Source: Planctomycetota bacterium
GTDB lineage: Bacteria > Planctomycetota > UBA1135 > UBA2386
Assembly: GCA_016716265.1 (NCBI GenBank)
Contig: JADJWQ010000006.1
Coordinates: 1,508,501 to 1,572,500, forward strand
Reading direction: 5' to 3'
DNA length: 64,000 nt
Shown here: piece after piece, positions 27,711-36,916 of the stretch
How the letters are laid out: the number at the start of each line of letters is the position of its first letter
Numbering within the stretch: the first letter of the stretch is position 1
Translations under genes and position numbers: made by a program
Notes under the pieces: generated by a model
Database searches by the model: none
Told to the model about the DNA's origin: nothing
The model's input: only the letters and a program-made list of their open reading frames with translations

Positions 27711-30178
27711 CAGCGATCCTCACCGTCCTTCGTTGCGAGCCACGGCAGCTCCGTCAGCCAGTGCGCGGCGCGCTCCGCGTCCAGAGGCTCGAGCCGATGA
27801 TGCCAACGGCGCGCCTCGGGCCGGTCGTCGCGCGCCGCCGCGAGGCGCAGGCCGAGCTCGGCGGTGCGGGCCGAATCCGGCCGCGCGCGCTGGACGAGCT
27901 CGAATGCAAGTCGGGTATCGGGCCGGTCGACGGCGCCGAGGTCGAGCAGTCGCTCCGCCAGCGCCGCCGGGGCGTCGCCCAGCTCCGCCCCCGCGTCGAG
28001 GGCGGCGCGCGCCGCGTCGAGCGCGATCCGGAGCCGCTCGGACCAGCGGCCGAGCGCGAGCTGCAGCCACTCGGCGCGCGCCGCGTGCGTCGCCACGGTG
28101 GTGCGGTCGAGACACGCCGCGACGTTGCGGAGCTGCAGCGCATCCAGGCTGACCGCCAGGCAGAGCGCGCACGCGCGCCGTCCGCTCGCGAGCACCTGGT
28201 CCGGATCGAGGACCAGCGCTTCCTCGAAGGCCCGCGCGGCCGCCTCGAGCTCGTCGAGGCGCACGAGCCCCACGCTCGCCGGTCCCTTCGGAGCGCGTTC
28301 GAACGCCGCATCGAAGCGGGCGAGCCCTTCGAGGACGTGGTACAGCGGCACGTCCGGAGCCGCGCGCACCACTGCCTCGGCCGCCGCGACCGCCTCGCGC
28401 GCGCGCCCGTCGCAGCGCAGCGCCTCCGCGTGCAGCGCGGCGCCGGCCGGCCAGACGTCCGGCGTCGCCTCGTCGGTGCGGAGCAGCGCGAGCGCGTCGC
28501 GCGCACGGCCGGTGCGCAACAGCGCGCCAGCGACCGCGCTGAGCCCCTCGCGCACATCGACACGGGCGGCGAGATCCTCGAGCACGTCGTCCGGGCTGCG
28601 CTCGCCGAGCGCCCGCGCCGCCTCGTCGCACAATGGCCCGCTGGCAGCTCCGTCGAGCAGCGGGGGCACGACGGCTGGGATCGCCACGAGCGTCTGTTGC
28701 CGGAGCTCGGCGACCACCGCCTCGACCTCGGCCAGGCCGAGCTCGCGCCGGCGCCGGCATTCCTCGAGCAGGCCTCGGCTGTTGACGAGGAACGTCGACG
28801 CGACCTGGAACGCCTCCGGATCCGCGGCGACGCCGACCTTCGACAGGACCTCGACCGCGCGCTGCGCCGCCGCCTCGGCCGCGGTGAAGTCGCAGCGGCC
28901 GGCGTGCAGGAGCGCACGATTGCAGAGCAGACCGCCGAGCCGGCACTGCTCGGCCGGCACCGGCGGCGCGCCGTCCAGCCGCGCGATCGCGGCATCCATC
29001 ACACCTGCGGCACGCTCGAACGCACCAAGCCCCTCGTAGCGGGTCCCCAGCAGGTTGGCGAGGCGCAGGAACATCACGCGGAGCACCGGATCACCGCCGG
29101 CGTCGAGGGTGCGGCTCGCGACACGGAAGGCGCGTTCGAAGTCGAGGTTCGCGCTGTCCGGCGCGCGTTCGGAGGCCTGGATCCCGGCATTGTGGTAGCA
29201 CTCGACCGCGCAGCCGGCGGGATCACCGGTGGCCGGCAACGCGGGCGCGTTGATCGCGACGCCGTCGGCCTGGCTGGTATCCGGCAGCAGGCTCCGCACG
29301 AACGCACCCAGTCGCTCCGAGCCGTCCGTCGTGAGCAGGTCCGGATCGACCGCCAGATAGGCCTGCGCGGCGCGGTGCGTGAACGTGGCGAGATCGGACG
29401 GCGGGGTCGACGAGGACTCGGCCGCGAACGCGCAGGAATGGAGCACCCGCGGGCGCAGGGCTCGCAGCTCCCGGGCAGCGACGTCGAGGCCCCGCTGCTC
29501 GGCATCGTCCGCGAGGGAGCCGAGTCCGGCCGCGATCTCGAGCGCGTCGTCGAGGCCGGCCCGGGTCTCGCCGGCGTCGATCCGGCACCGCGCGGCATGC
29601 CACTCGGCCACCAGCGCGAGCCAGCGGTGGTAGATGCCCGGCTGCGACCGGAGCCCGCGCCAGAGCTCGGCGGCGCGGAACGCGGCAGTGCGCGCCTCGG
29701 CGCAGCGACCGAGGTCGCTGAGACAGAAGGCCAGATCGAGCTGCAGCGCGGCTTCCCGCGCACGGCGCGCATCGAACGCATCCGGATCGGCCGGCCGGCG
29801 GTCGACGTCCAGCAGACGAAGCGCGTTCCGACATTGCCGCTCCACCACGGCGACCTGCGCTTCGGCATGGAGCACCGCATACGGGCAGCCGAGCTCCTGG
29901 ACGACCTCGCGGCAGCTTGCCTCGTAGCTCTTCGCATCCGAACCGCCTGCGCCCTCCGACGGCGAGGGATGGAGGATGGCGCGCAGCTCGACCCCGAGCA
30001 CGAGGTCCGGCCGGTGGAACCTGGGGTTCGGGACGAGTCCGTGCTTGTCCGCGCCGCCGAGCTTCCCGGGGTGTCCCGTGGGCGACCGCCGTCCACCCTG
30101 ACCGCCACGGCGCTGACTCTCGAGAATCGCGCCGACCACGATCGCGAAGGCCATGACGACGAAGAGGATCAGCTTCAT
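27710..30178 (-). CDS. Membrane-anchored TPR-like helical-repeat protein
   Basis: The protein is 822 aa. An N-terminal transmembrane anchor (about 3-19, LILFVVMAFAIVVGAIL) precedes some 750 residues of antiparallel helices rich in Ala, Leu, Arg and Glu. Several stretches have TPR character, for example the block with ALLRTGRARDALALLRTDEATPD and the one with LEAAARAFEEALVLDPDQVLA. TPR proteins act as scaffolds for protein binding. The stop overlaps the start of the SUMF1-fold gene, so both are likely translated together. No enzymatic motif is visible. Confidence 0.8.
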   Translation of the reverse strand: MKLILFVVMAFAIVVGAILESQRRGGQGGRRSPTGHPGKLGGADKHGLVPNPRFHRPDLVLGVELRAILHPSPSEGAGGSDAKSYEASCREVVQELGCPYAVLHAEAQVAVVERQCRNALRLLDVDRRPADPDAFDARRAREAALQLDLAFCLSDLGRCAEARTAAFRAAELWRGLRSQPGIYHRWLALVAEWHAARCRIDAGETRAGLDDALEIAAGLGSLADDAEQRGLDVAARELRALRPRVLHSCAFAAESSSTPPSDLATFTHRAAQAYLAVDPDLLTTDGSERLGAFVRSLLPDTSQADGVAINAPALPATGDPAGCAVECYHNAGIQASERAPDSANLDFERAFRVASRTLDAGGDPVLRVMFLRLANLLGTRYEGLGAFERAAGVMDAAIARLDGAPPVPAEQCRLGGLLCNRALLHAGRCDFTAAEAAAQRAVEVLSKVGVAADPEAFQVASTFLVNSRGLLEECRRRRELGLAEVEAVVAELRQQTLVAIPAVVPPLLDGAASGPLCDEAARALGERSPDDVLEDLAARVDVREGLSAVAGALLRTGRARDALALLRTDEATPDVWPAGAALHAEALRCDGRAREAVAAAEAVVRAAPDVPLYHVLEGLARFDAAFERAPKGPASVGLVRLDELEAAARAFEEALVLDPDQVLASGRRACALCLAVSLDALQLRNVAACLDRTTVATHAARAEWLQLALGRWSERLRIALDAARAALDAGAELGDAPAALAERLLDLGAVDRPDTRLAFELVQRARPDSARTAELGLRLAAARDDRPEARRWHHRLEPLDAERAAHWLTELPWLATKDGEDR

Positions 30179-30517
30179 GTTCGACCGTGTTGTCGGGACA
30201 TGTCACGCAGGCAGGTGACGCGCGGCGAGCCGGCCGCGCTCGTGCACGCGATCGGCACGAGCGCCGGAAGCATCCGGACCTCGGGAAACCCGTCAAGAGG
30301 GCCAGAGCGGACCCGCGGCCCGGCGCGTTCCACCCGCGGAGGTCGGTCCGCCGAGCCCCGACCCTCGCGCGACCCGACTGCATTGCCGCGGAACGCGGGG
30401 GGCTTGCTGCCAGATCGCCGCGTGCGTACGCGTTCCCGGCGCGGAGGCGTCGCGCTGCGCACCTCGCCGCGATGCGCAAGCCCGGACCCCCGACGGCGCG
30501 CCACGGGGGAGCATCCC
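30179..30517. other. Divergent intergenic region, 339 bp
   Basis: It lies between the minus-strand helical-repeat gene and a plus-strand unknown gene. Promoters for both are expected here; I find no clear sigma-70 boxes, repeats or RNA gene. Confidence 0.4.
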
Positions 30518-31060
30518 ATGAACGAGCTACCGAACGTCCACGGTCTGGTGCCTGCCGACCAGCGCGAGCGCCTGTGCCAGGCGCTCGCGGACTGCGACCA
30601 GCCTGCGTTGTTCGCGGCCTTCGCCGGCTCGGACCGCGCGAGGCTGACGGAGATCGACGCCCGCATCGAACGACACCTGCCCATCCTCCGCCGCGCGCTC
30701 GACGAGTCGCAGCTGTGCCTGCGGCTGAGCACCTTCATGCCGGCGCGGCATGGCGGGTTGTTCTCGGGCGGCATGGTCGAGCGAGTGCCGGTGTTCTCGC
30801 GCCTCGGGATGTCGATGCACCAATTCGTTCAGCGGTACGCCGGCCGTGCGCCCGCCGGTCAGGGGTCGGGACGCATCTCGCGGATGTCGACCGCGGATTT
30901 CCGCGAGATGGACCAATGCTGCCACGAGCTGAACCGGTCCAGCTTCCACGACGTACCGGACCCGACGCGCACCGTCGGCTCGGTTTGCGTCCGGGTGTTC
31001 CACGTCGCCTGTGATCTCGCATATCGGGTGATCGAGTGGGACCACACGCTGGTGCGGTAA
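30518..31060 (+). CDS. Unknown protein, probably shortened by a premature stop
   Basis: The protein is 180 aa from ATG 30518 (GGGGGAG about 8 nt upstream). It is mixed alpha/beta with a hydrophilic start (LPNVHGLVPADQRERLCQAL) and a later FHVACDLAYRVIEWDHTLVR. It ends at TAA 31058-31060, but the same frame continues without interruption to TGA 31196-31198 with protein-like residues (IGVASARTYWDTLPNHLLEF, VTRFNEPYDIRHAVG). A nonsense mutation that removed about 45 residues is the simplest reading. No family is recognised. Confidence 0.55.
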   Translation: MNELPNVHGLVPADQRERLCQALADCDQPALFAAFAGSDRARLTEIDARIERHLPILRRALDESQLCLRLSTFMPARHGGLFSGGMVERVPVFSRLGMSMHQFVQRYAGRAPAGQGSGRISRMSTADFREMDQCCHELNRSSFHDVPDPTRTVGSVCVRVFHVACDLAYRVIEWDHTLVR

Positions 31061-31384
31061 CAGCAGCCGCACACGGCGATGATCGGCGTGGCATCCGCGA
31101 GGACCTACTGGGACACGTTGCCGAACCACCTGTTGGAGTTCGTCACGAGGTTCAACGAGCCCTACGACATTCGCCATGCCGTCGGTACGTCGCGATGATC
31201 CGATCGCCGTGCGTGCGCATCGCACAATGCAAGGAGGCCGTGCGCACAACCGCCTGGAAGGTCCGGGGCGGTCGCTCGAGGCGCAGGCATCGCGGGCGAT
31301 CCGAGTCCTGGCGATCCGCTGGTCCAGCCGCTCGCCGAGCAGCCGGCCGACAACGCCCTGGGGCGCCGTTGGTGTCCGGGCGGG

Positions 31385-32749
31385 TCACCGCCCGAACACC
31401 CTGATGCCGCGCTCCGCGCTGCGGGCGGCGAGGTCGGCGGGCAGCGGGACTGGGGTGAGGCCGAGGTGCGCGAGCTCGGCGTCGAGCGGCGTCGGGCGGT
31501 GGGCGAGGTGGACGACGAAGCGGACGCGGGGGTCGGTCGCGGCGGCGGCGAGCTCGGCGTCGGCAATGGTGCGGGGTGAGGCGGGCTCGACGCCGGCGAA
31601 GTAGTCGAGGCGCTGCAGCGTGGAGGCGAGGCGCTCGCCGGGGCGGAGGTGGGCGCCGAGCCAGACGCCGAGGTCGCGCTCGATGACGCGGTCGGTACGG
31701 CGGGCGGCGGGCAGGCGGATCGCGTCGGGGGCGAAGGCGAGCGCGAGGACGAGGGCCGGGAGCGCACGGCCGCGCTGCGCGAGCCAGGGCGCGGCGCGAC
31801 GCCAGGCGTCGCCGGCGAAGGGCAGCAGCAACAGGCCGTAGCCGGACAGGAAGCGGTGGTTGGTGCGCAGGATCGGGACGATCGCGAGCTGGATCAGCAA
31901 CGGCGCGAGCAGCAGCCACGCCTCGCGGCGGCGCCGGCCACGCAATGCGAGCCACGCGGCGACCAGCGCCGCCGGCATGGCGACGTAGCCGACGGCCTCT
32001 GCCAATGCGCCGGGCTCGCGGGAGAGGTGGGTCAGGTAGTGCGCGAGGCCACCGCCCTGGCCGAGGCCGTCGGCCCACACGAACGCGGCCTTCGGACTCA
32101 GCGTGAAGCCGTCGCCGAAGCGCCAGCACGCGAGCGGCAGCAGCAGCGCGGGCGCGCAGCCGGCGGCGAACGCGCGCGCCGGCCGGCGCGCGCCCTGGGC
32201 GAGCAGCCAGCCGAGGCCGCAGAGGCCGAGCGAAGCACCCTCCGGCCGGGTCAGGTACGCGAGCGCGGCGAGCAGGCCCGCGCCGCACGCGGCCGCGGCG
32301 CTGGTGCGCGCCCGCATGGCGAGCAGGCACACGGCACCGGCGACCAGCAGGTGGAACGGCCCCTCCGACAGCACGTCCGCGGGGTGACGCGCGAACCAGG
32401 TGCCGACCGCGAAGCCGATGCACGCGAGCCACGCGGCGCGCGGGCCGAACAGCGCGCGCGTCAACGTCCACAGCGGCCACGCCGCCAGCGCGCCGAGCGA
32501 GCACGCGACGAGCTGGCCGGCGGCGATCGGGTCGAGCGCCGGCCACGCGGCGCGCAGCGCACCGATCAGCAGCGGGAACAGCGGATGGAACACGCTATGG
32601 ACGAGCCGCTCCGGCTCGCCGCGGAGCAGGCCGTCGGCCATCCACAGGTAGTGGCCGGCGTCGCGCTCCGGCATCGCGGTGCGCACCGCGACCAGCGCCC
32701 GCACGAGGCCCGCCAGCGCGACGAGCAGCAGCGGCGGGGACGGTCGCAT
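31385..32749 (-). CDS. GT-C fold glycosyltransferase / mannosyltransferase-like membrane protein
   Basis: The protein is 454 aa with about nine or ten transmembrane helices. The first extracytoplasmic loop has MPERDAGHYLWMADGLLRGE, whose acidic pair after the first helix is the usual metal/catalytic site of GT-C enzymes such as the ArnT/PMT group (GT39/GT83). A later YLTRPEGASLGL is also characteristic of this group. It would move a sugar from a polyprenyl-phosphate donor to a lipid or protein outside the inner membrane. It follows the FAD dehydrogenase gene by 16 bp on the same strand and is probably cotranscribed, although the functions look unrelated. Confidence 0.8.
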   Translation of the reverse strand: MRPSPPLLLVALAGLVRALVAVRTAMPERDAGHYLWMADGLLRGEPERLVHSVFHPLFPLLIGALRAAWPALDPIAAGQLVACSLGALAAWPLWTLTRALFGPRAAWLACIGFAVGTWFARHPADVLSEGPFHLLVAGAVCLLAMRARTSAAAACGAGLLAALAYLTRPEGASLGLCGLGWLLAQGARRPARAFAAGCAPALLLPLACWRFGDGFTLSPKAAFVWADGLGQGGGLAHYLTHLSREPGALAEAVGYVAMPAALVAAWLALRGRRRREAWLLLAPLLIQLAIVPILRTNHRFLSGYGLLLLPFAGDAWRRAAPWLAQRGRALPALVLALAFAPDAIRLPAARRTDRVIERDLGVWLGAHLRPGERLASTLQRLDYFAGVEPASPRTIADAELAAAATDPRVRFVVHLAHRPTPLDAELAHLGLTPVPLPADLAARSAERGIRVFGR

Positions 32750-32765
32750 CGGCGCTGGCCCCCGC

Positions 32766-34175
32766 TCAGTCCGGATACCGGTGCGACAGCCGGCGCTGCG
32801 GGTCGAAGTGCTCCTTCAACGCGCGCGCCGCGCGCTGCACCGGCGCCGGCACGTAGCGCCGGTAGAAGGCGTGATTGTGCGGACCGACGCCGTGCTCGGC
32901 GCTGAAGCTGCCGTCGAAGCCGTGCACGCACAGGTCGTAGACGAGCGTCTGTAATGCGCTCCAGAACGACGCCTCGTCGGCCGGCGCCGCCGAGCGGTCC
33001 CACACGAGGTTCAGGTGCGAGCCGCCGTCGCCCCAATGGCCGTAGTCGCACAGCCGCACGAACGGATACGCCTGCGCGAGCGCCGCGCGCACCGCCTCGG
33101 TGAACTCGGCGAGCCGCGCGCGCGGCACGGCGACGTCGAACGCGAGCACGCGGCCCTCCTCGCGGACCGACTCGGTGATCTGGTGGCGGATCGCCCAGAA
33201 GTCCTCGCCGTCGCCGATCAGCACGTCGACGATGCCGCCGCGCGGGTCGCCCTCGGCGTGCGCGACGAGCGCCTCCTCCAACGCGGCCTGCAGGTCGAGG
33301 CGCTCGGGACCGAACGTCGACGCCAGCTCGACGAGCGCCGCGTAGGCCGGCAGCTCACCGCGGAACGGCGTGCGCAGGTTGTGACCGCGCCGCAGCGTGA
33401 TCTCGAGCGCGTCGTGCGAGATCACCTCGAATGCGGTCAGCACGTCGCCGACCGCGCGCGTCAGCGACGCGAGCAGGTCGAGCACGGCCTGGCCGTCGCC
33501 CGCCGCGACGAACGCGGTCGCGCGCTGCCGCGGCAGCGGGCCGAGCTGCAACGTCGCGCGGGTCACCACGCCGTAGGCGCCCGAGGTGCCGACGAAGAGC
33601 TGCTTGAAGTCGAGGCCGGTGTTGTTCTTGCGCAGCCGTTGCAGCCGCTCGACCAGCGTGCCGTCGGGCAGCGCGACCTCGATGCCGAGCAGGTTGCGGC
33701 GGACGTCGCCGTAGCGGAGCAGCCGCGTGCCGCCGGTGTTGGTCACGACCATGCCGCCGATCTGCGGGTCGGCACCGAGGTCGATCGGGAACCACAGCCC
33801 GTGCGGCTCGAGCGCCGCCTGGAGCTGGCTGAGCAGCACGCCGGCGTCGACGACCGCGACGGCGTCGATGGGGTCGACGTCGATCGTCGCGTTCAGCCGC
33901 TCGAGCGACAGCACCAGCTGCTCGCCGGTCGCATCGGGGTTGCTCGCGCCGACCAGGCCGGTGTTGGCACCGAGCGGCTGCACGCGCACGCCATGCTCGG
34001 CGCAGGCGCGCAGCACGTCGGCGACCTGCTGCGGGGTCGCCGGCAGCGCGACCGCGAACGCCCGGCCGGAGCCGTAGCGCCAGCCGGTCTCGTAGCGAGC
34101 GACGTCGTGCCGCTCGGTCAGCACGCCGCCGTCGCCGAGCAGCGCGCGCAATGCCGTGACGACCGCTCCGGTCAT
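32766..34175 (-). CDS. FAD-linked D-2-hydroxyacid dehydrogenase (D-2-hydroxyglutarate or glycolate type)
   Basis: The protein is 469 aa, starting at ATG 34175 within the end of the upstream gene (ATGA overlap). The N-terminal PCMH FAD-binding domain (about 30-210) shows VQPLGANTGLVGASNP, the GGMVVTNTGGTRLLRYG motif and NTGLDFKQLFVGTSGAYGVVT. The C-terminal FAD-oxidase domain ends with GFDGSFSAEHGVGPHNH, the metal/substrate site of GlcD, D-lactate and D-2-hydroxyglutarate dehydrogenases. It is a single-chain flavoenzyme that passes electrons to a quinone or electron-transfer flavoprotein. Its neighbour is a DUF1338 enzyme whose product is D-2-hydroxyglutarate, so that substrate is favoured over glycolate or lactate. 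Confidence 0.85.
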   Translation of the reverse strand: MTGAVVTALRALLGDGGVLTERHDVARYETGWRYGSGRAFAVALPATPQQVADVLRACAEHGVRVQPLGANTGLVGASNPDATGEQLVLSLERLNATIDVDPIDAVAVVDAGVLLSQLQAALEPHGLWFPIDLGADPQIGGMVVTNTGGTRLLRYGDVRRNLLGIEVALPDGTLVERLQRLRKNNTGLDFKQLFVGTSGAYGVVTRATLQLGPLPRQRATAFVAAGDGQAVLDLLASLTRAVGDVLTAFEVISHDALEITLRRGHNLRTPFRGELPAYAALVELASTFGPERLDLQAALEEALVAHAEGDPRGGIVDVLIGDGEDFWAIRHQITESVREEGRVLAFDVAVPRARLAEFTEAVRAALAQAYPFVRLCDYGHWGDGGSHLNLVWDRSAAPADEASFWSALQTLVYDLCVHGFDGSFSAEHGVGPHNHAFYRRYVPAPVQRAARALKEHFDPQRRLSHRYPD

Positions 34176-35191
34176 GCGTCGGCCCCCTGCGCCGTCATCT
34201 TGAAGATGCCCTGCGCATTGCCCGCGTCGAACGCCAGGTCGAGCCGCCCGTCGGGATGGCGCAGCCGCGTGATGAACTCGTGGAACGACCCGGGCACGCG
34301 GCGCACGATCACATGGCCGTCGTCGCCGATGAACAGCCGATCGACCTCGGCGGCGCGGAACGCGGTCTGGATCACGCGGCCGGACGCCGACACCTCGAGG
34401 CTCGCCTTCATCGGCCGTCCGAGCCGGCGCTGCAGCTCGGCGACCGCGGCGACGTCGTCGACGCGGTCGGTCGCGTGGTTGAACGCATTGCCCTCCGTCG
34501 CGATCCAGGCCATCTCCGGGCTCTCGTCCAGCAGGATCTCGTAGTCGCGCAGCCGCGGCCGCGCATGCTGGCGCTCGAAGCACGACGCCAGCTCGGGCAA
34601 CAGCCTGCGGGCGGCGCCATGGTCGAGCTCGCGGTCGCGCGCGAGGTCGCGGAGCAACGCCAGCGGGATCGCGCCGAGCGGATCGACGCTGTCGCCGACG
34701 ACGCGCTGCACGGCCTCCTGGAAGCCGACCGAGAAGCGCTCGGGGTGGAGCTGCGAGACGAAGTACTGCGGCACGTCCTCGGGGAGGTCGACGTGCGTCC
34801 AGGCCTGGCCGGTCATCCGCAGCTTGGGGAGCGGATAGACGTCGCGCGGCGCATAGCCGAGCGGCTCCAGCAATCGCGCGAACGCGCGGTCGCCCGGCGG
34901 CAGCGCACCACAGGGTGCCGCGACCGTGCGCAGCGCCCCGTGGTCGAACACGAGCTGACCGCCGTTGCGGACCGTCTCGTCGAGGTAGGCGCGCGCCATC
35001 GGCACGCGGACGAGCAGGTCCTCGAACAGCAGCATCGCGAGCGCCAGCGATAGCTCGGCGCGGCTCACGCGCTCGGCCGGCGACCGGCGCAGCGGCTCCG
35101 GCAACGCGATCGCGCCCAGCAGGTGGGCGGTGCGGCGCGCGCCGATCAGGGGCTCGAGGAAGGCGTGCAGGTTCGTCGGGGCGGGCGTCAT
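34172..35191 (-). CDS. DUF1338 protein, 2-oxoadipate dioxygenase/decarboxylase (HglS) family
   Basis: The protein is 339 aa from ATG 35191, which overlaps the upstream stop (ATGA); ATG 35245 is an alternative. Family features are GYAPRDVYPLPKLRMTGQAW, PQYFVSQLHPERFS and the metal-site region WIATEGNAFNHATDRVDD, plus the C-terminal FEFITRL-like FHEFITRLRHPDG. Characterised members (HglS of Pseudomonas putida, FLO7 of rice) convert 2-oxoadipate to D-2-hydroxyglutarate with oxygen and iron in lysine breakdown. The protein is shorter than YdcJ, like the plant-type group. The next gene overlaps by four bases and encodes a FAD enzyme suited to oxidise the product. Confidence 0.8.
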   Translation of the reverse strand: MTPAPTNLHAFLEPLIGARRTAHLLGAIALPEPLRRSPAERVSRAELSLALAMLLFEDLLVRVPMARAYLDETVRNGGQLVFDHGALRTVAAPCGALPPGDRAFARLLEPLGYAPRDVYPLPKLRMTGQAWTHVDLPEDVPQYFVSQLHPERFSVGFQEAVQRVVGDSVDPLGAIPLALLRDLARDRELDHGAARRLLPELASCFERQHARPRLRDYEILLDESPEMAWIATEGNAFNHATDRVDDVAAVAELQRRLGRPMKASLEVSASGRVIQTAFRAAEVDRLFIGDDGHVIVRRVPGSFHEFITRLRHPDGRLDLAFDAGNAQGIFKMTAQGADA

Positions 35192-35955
35192 CGACGGGGC
35201 GGGGCGGAGTGGAGGACCATCCCGCGGCGGCCGCCGAAATGCCATCCCGATCCACGCGGCCGCCGCGCCGACGTGCAGCCGCGCACCGCGCCGGACTGGC
35301 GGGCCACCACCAGCCGGACCGTCACGACGCGGACCGTCACCCGCGGCAGCGCGCTGCGGACCGGCGCGCAGCAGCGGGCCGGCGGCTCCGGGGCGCGCAC
35401 CGGGGGCACGTCCAGCTCCGCGACGAGCTGCTCGATGCGCTCGAAGTCGAACCGACCCGCGCTGACGAACAGGGCGCTCCCGTCGGGGTGCGGGACGACG
35501 ACCGGCACGCGGCGCACCCGCACGAAGGCCGCGGCACCCCCGGCGCTGGCCATCGCGCCGTTCCGCTCGTCGCGCAGCCGGTCCGCCACCGCGATCGCGA
35601 GCTCGGCGGCCTGCGCGTGGCGCAGCGGCACCAGCCGGAAGTCGCGCCCGACCTCGACGTCGTCGGCCGGCACGTCGAGCCGCGCGACGAGCGCCGCGAC
35701 CGTCGCGACCGCGGCGGGCGGACCGTCGACGAGCAGGGCGTTCACGCGCGGATCCACCGCGATCCGGACCCCGGGTTCGCCCCCCGCCGCACCGTCCGCG
35801 AGCAGCTGCTCGAGGATCGGCAGCAGCTCGCTGCCGGTCACGTGCTCGAGTGCGATCGCGCGCGGTGCCGGGCTCTCGGGTGCCTGGGCGGCGAGCGCGC
35901 GAAAGGTCGCCGACAGCGATGCGAGGCAGATCAACGCGAGAGGTCGGATTCTCAT
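35188..35955 (-). CDS. Secreted protein with secretin N-domain-like modules
   Basis: The protein is 255 aa with a signal peptide (RPLALICLASLSATFRALA). Two repeats resemble the NolW/secretin N1-N2 fold: one around IALEHVTGSELLPILEQLL and VRIAVDPRVNALLVDGPPAAVATVAALVARLDVP, the other around RLVPLRHAQAAELAIAVADRL and HPDGSALFVSAGRFDFERIEQLVAELDVP. These domains are known from GspD-type secretins, but no pore (secretin) domain follows, so it is not a complete secretin. The last 50 residues are Arg-rich and unassigned. The gene overlaps the DUF1338 gene by four bases, but a functional link is not obvious. Confidence 0.65.
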   Translation of the reverse strand: MRIRPLALICLASLSATFRALAAQAPESPAPRAIALEHVTGSELLPILEQLLADGAAGGEPGVRIAVDPRVNALLVDGPPAAVATVAALVARLDVPADDVEVGRDFRLVPLRHAQAAELAIAVADRLRDERNGAMASAGGAAAFVRVRRVPVVVPHPDGSALFVSAGRFDFERIEQLVAELDVPPVRAPEPPARCCAPVRSALPRVTVRVVTVRLVVARQSGAVRGCTSARRPRGSGWHFGGRRGMVLHSAPPRR

Positions 35956-36031
35956 GGCGAGGTCCGTGCGGTGCGGTCCGCGTCGACGCCGCGGACGGGG
36001 TCGCTATTCCGCGTCGGCCGTACCGCGCGCT

Positions 36032-36484
36032 TCACATGCCGAGCATCCGGCGCAGCGCGAGCACACCGACGAGCCCGAGCGCACCGAGCGCCACCCCCGC
36101 GATCGCGAGCGGGCTCGCGGTCGAGCGCTGCAGCAGCACGACGACGCCGACCGCGACCACGAGTGCGAGGACCTGCGCTCCGCCGACGCCGAGTGGCAGG
36201 CCGAGCAGGCGGTCGGCGGGCGCCGGCGGCCCGGTGTCCGGCTCGCGCTCGCGCCGCGGTGGTCGCTCCCACAGCGCCCGCGCGACGAGGTGCACCGCGT
36301 ACAGCGCACCGCCGAGCGCCGCGAGCGCGACGATCCGGCCGGGCGCGGTGTCGGTCAGCAGCGCGAGCGCCACACCGACGCCGACCGCGACGAGCAGCAC
36401 CGCGAGCGGGCGCGGTACCGAGCGGCGCGGCTCGCGCGGCCGGCGCTCGGCGTCGGGCAACAAAGCGTGCGGGCGGCGCGGCAT
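36032..36484 (-). CDS. Small membrane protein, about four helices
   Basis: The protein is 150 aa from ATG 36484. After a basic N-terminus come two helices (LAVLLVAVGVGVALALL, IVALAALGGALYAVHLVARAL), a Pro/Arg/Glu-rich linker and two more (AQVLALVVAVGVVVLL, LAIAGVALGALGLVGVLAL). No motif points to a function. It lies 76 bp upstream of the secretin-N-like gene and 1 bp downstream of the next small gene, so the three may share a transcript. Confidence 0.6.
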   Translation of the reverse strand: MPRRPHALLPDAERRPREPRRSVPRPLAVLLVAVGVGVALALLTDTAPGRIVALAALGGALYAVHLVARALWERPPRREREPDTGPPAPADRLLGLPLGVGGAQVLALVVAVGVVVLLQRSTASPLAIAGVALGALGLVGVLALRRMLGM

Positions 36485-36485
36485 G

Positions 36486-36782
36486 TCAGCGCAGGATCGT
36501 GCTCGCCGGCAGGGATGGCAGCAGCGCGCGCCACGCGACCGCACCTCCGGAATGCGATGGCGCGCCGCGCGGCGGCAGCCCGGCCGTGTCGCCGCTTGCG
36601 GCGGCGGCACGGATCACGGTGCGCTCGCCGGCGGACGCCGCCGCCCGCGCAGACGCCAGTCCGGCGCCCTTCGAAGCCGGGTGGTCGGCCAGCGCGACGA
36701 CCCAGGTTCGTTGCGCGAGGCCGCTGGCGGCGGTCGGCACGGCGGCGAACGCGCACCGCGGGAGCGGAGTCCGACGGGTCAT
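36486..36782 (-). CDS. Small unknown protein
   Basis: A frame of 98 codons from ATG 36782 ends 1 bp before the start of the small membrane protein gene. It is Ala-rich (ASARAAASAGERTVIRAAAASG), with RTWVVALADHPASKGAGL in the middle. Close spacing supports it, the composition is less convincing, and no family is recognised. Confidence 0.45.
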   Translation of the reverse strand: MTRRTPLPRCAFAAVPTAASGLAQRTWVVALADHPASKGAGLASARAAASAGERTVIRAAAASGDTAGLPPRGAPSHSGGAVAWRALLPSLPASTILR

Positions 36783-36916
36783 CGCCGGATGGTAGCCGCG
36801 CGACGCAGGAGTGTCCCGGCGAGCGCGGCAGCGTCGGCGCCGGGGAATCCGAGACGGTCCGGTAACGCCGGCGCACGGTTCCGGATGACGGGGGCCATCA
36901 CCCACGGAGACCGACC

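Noticed and set aside
32766..35255. One continuous minus-strand frame covering both the FAD enzyme and most of the DUF1338 gene
   Set aside because: The DUF1338 motifs lie in a different frame. The FAD enzyme has its own ATG at 34175 in an ATGA overlap, so this is not a fusion.
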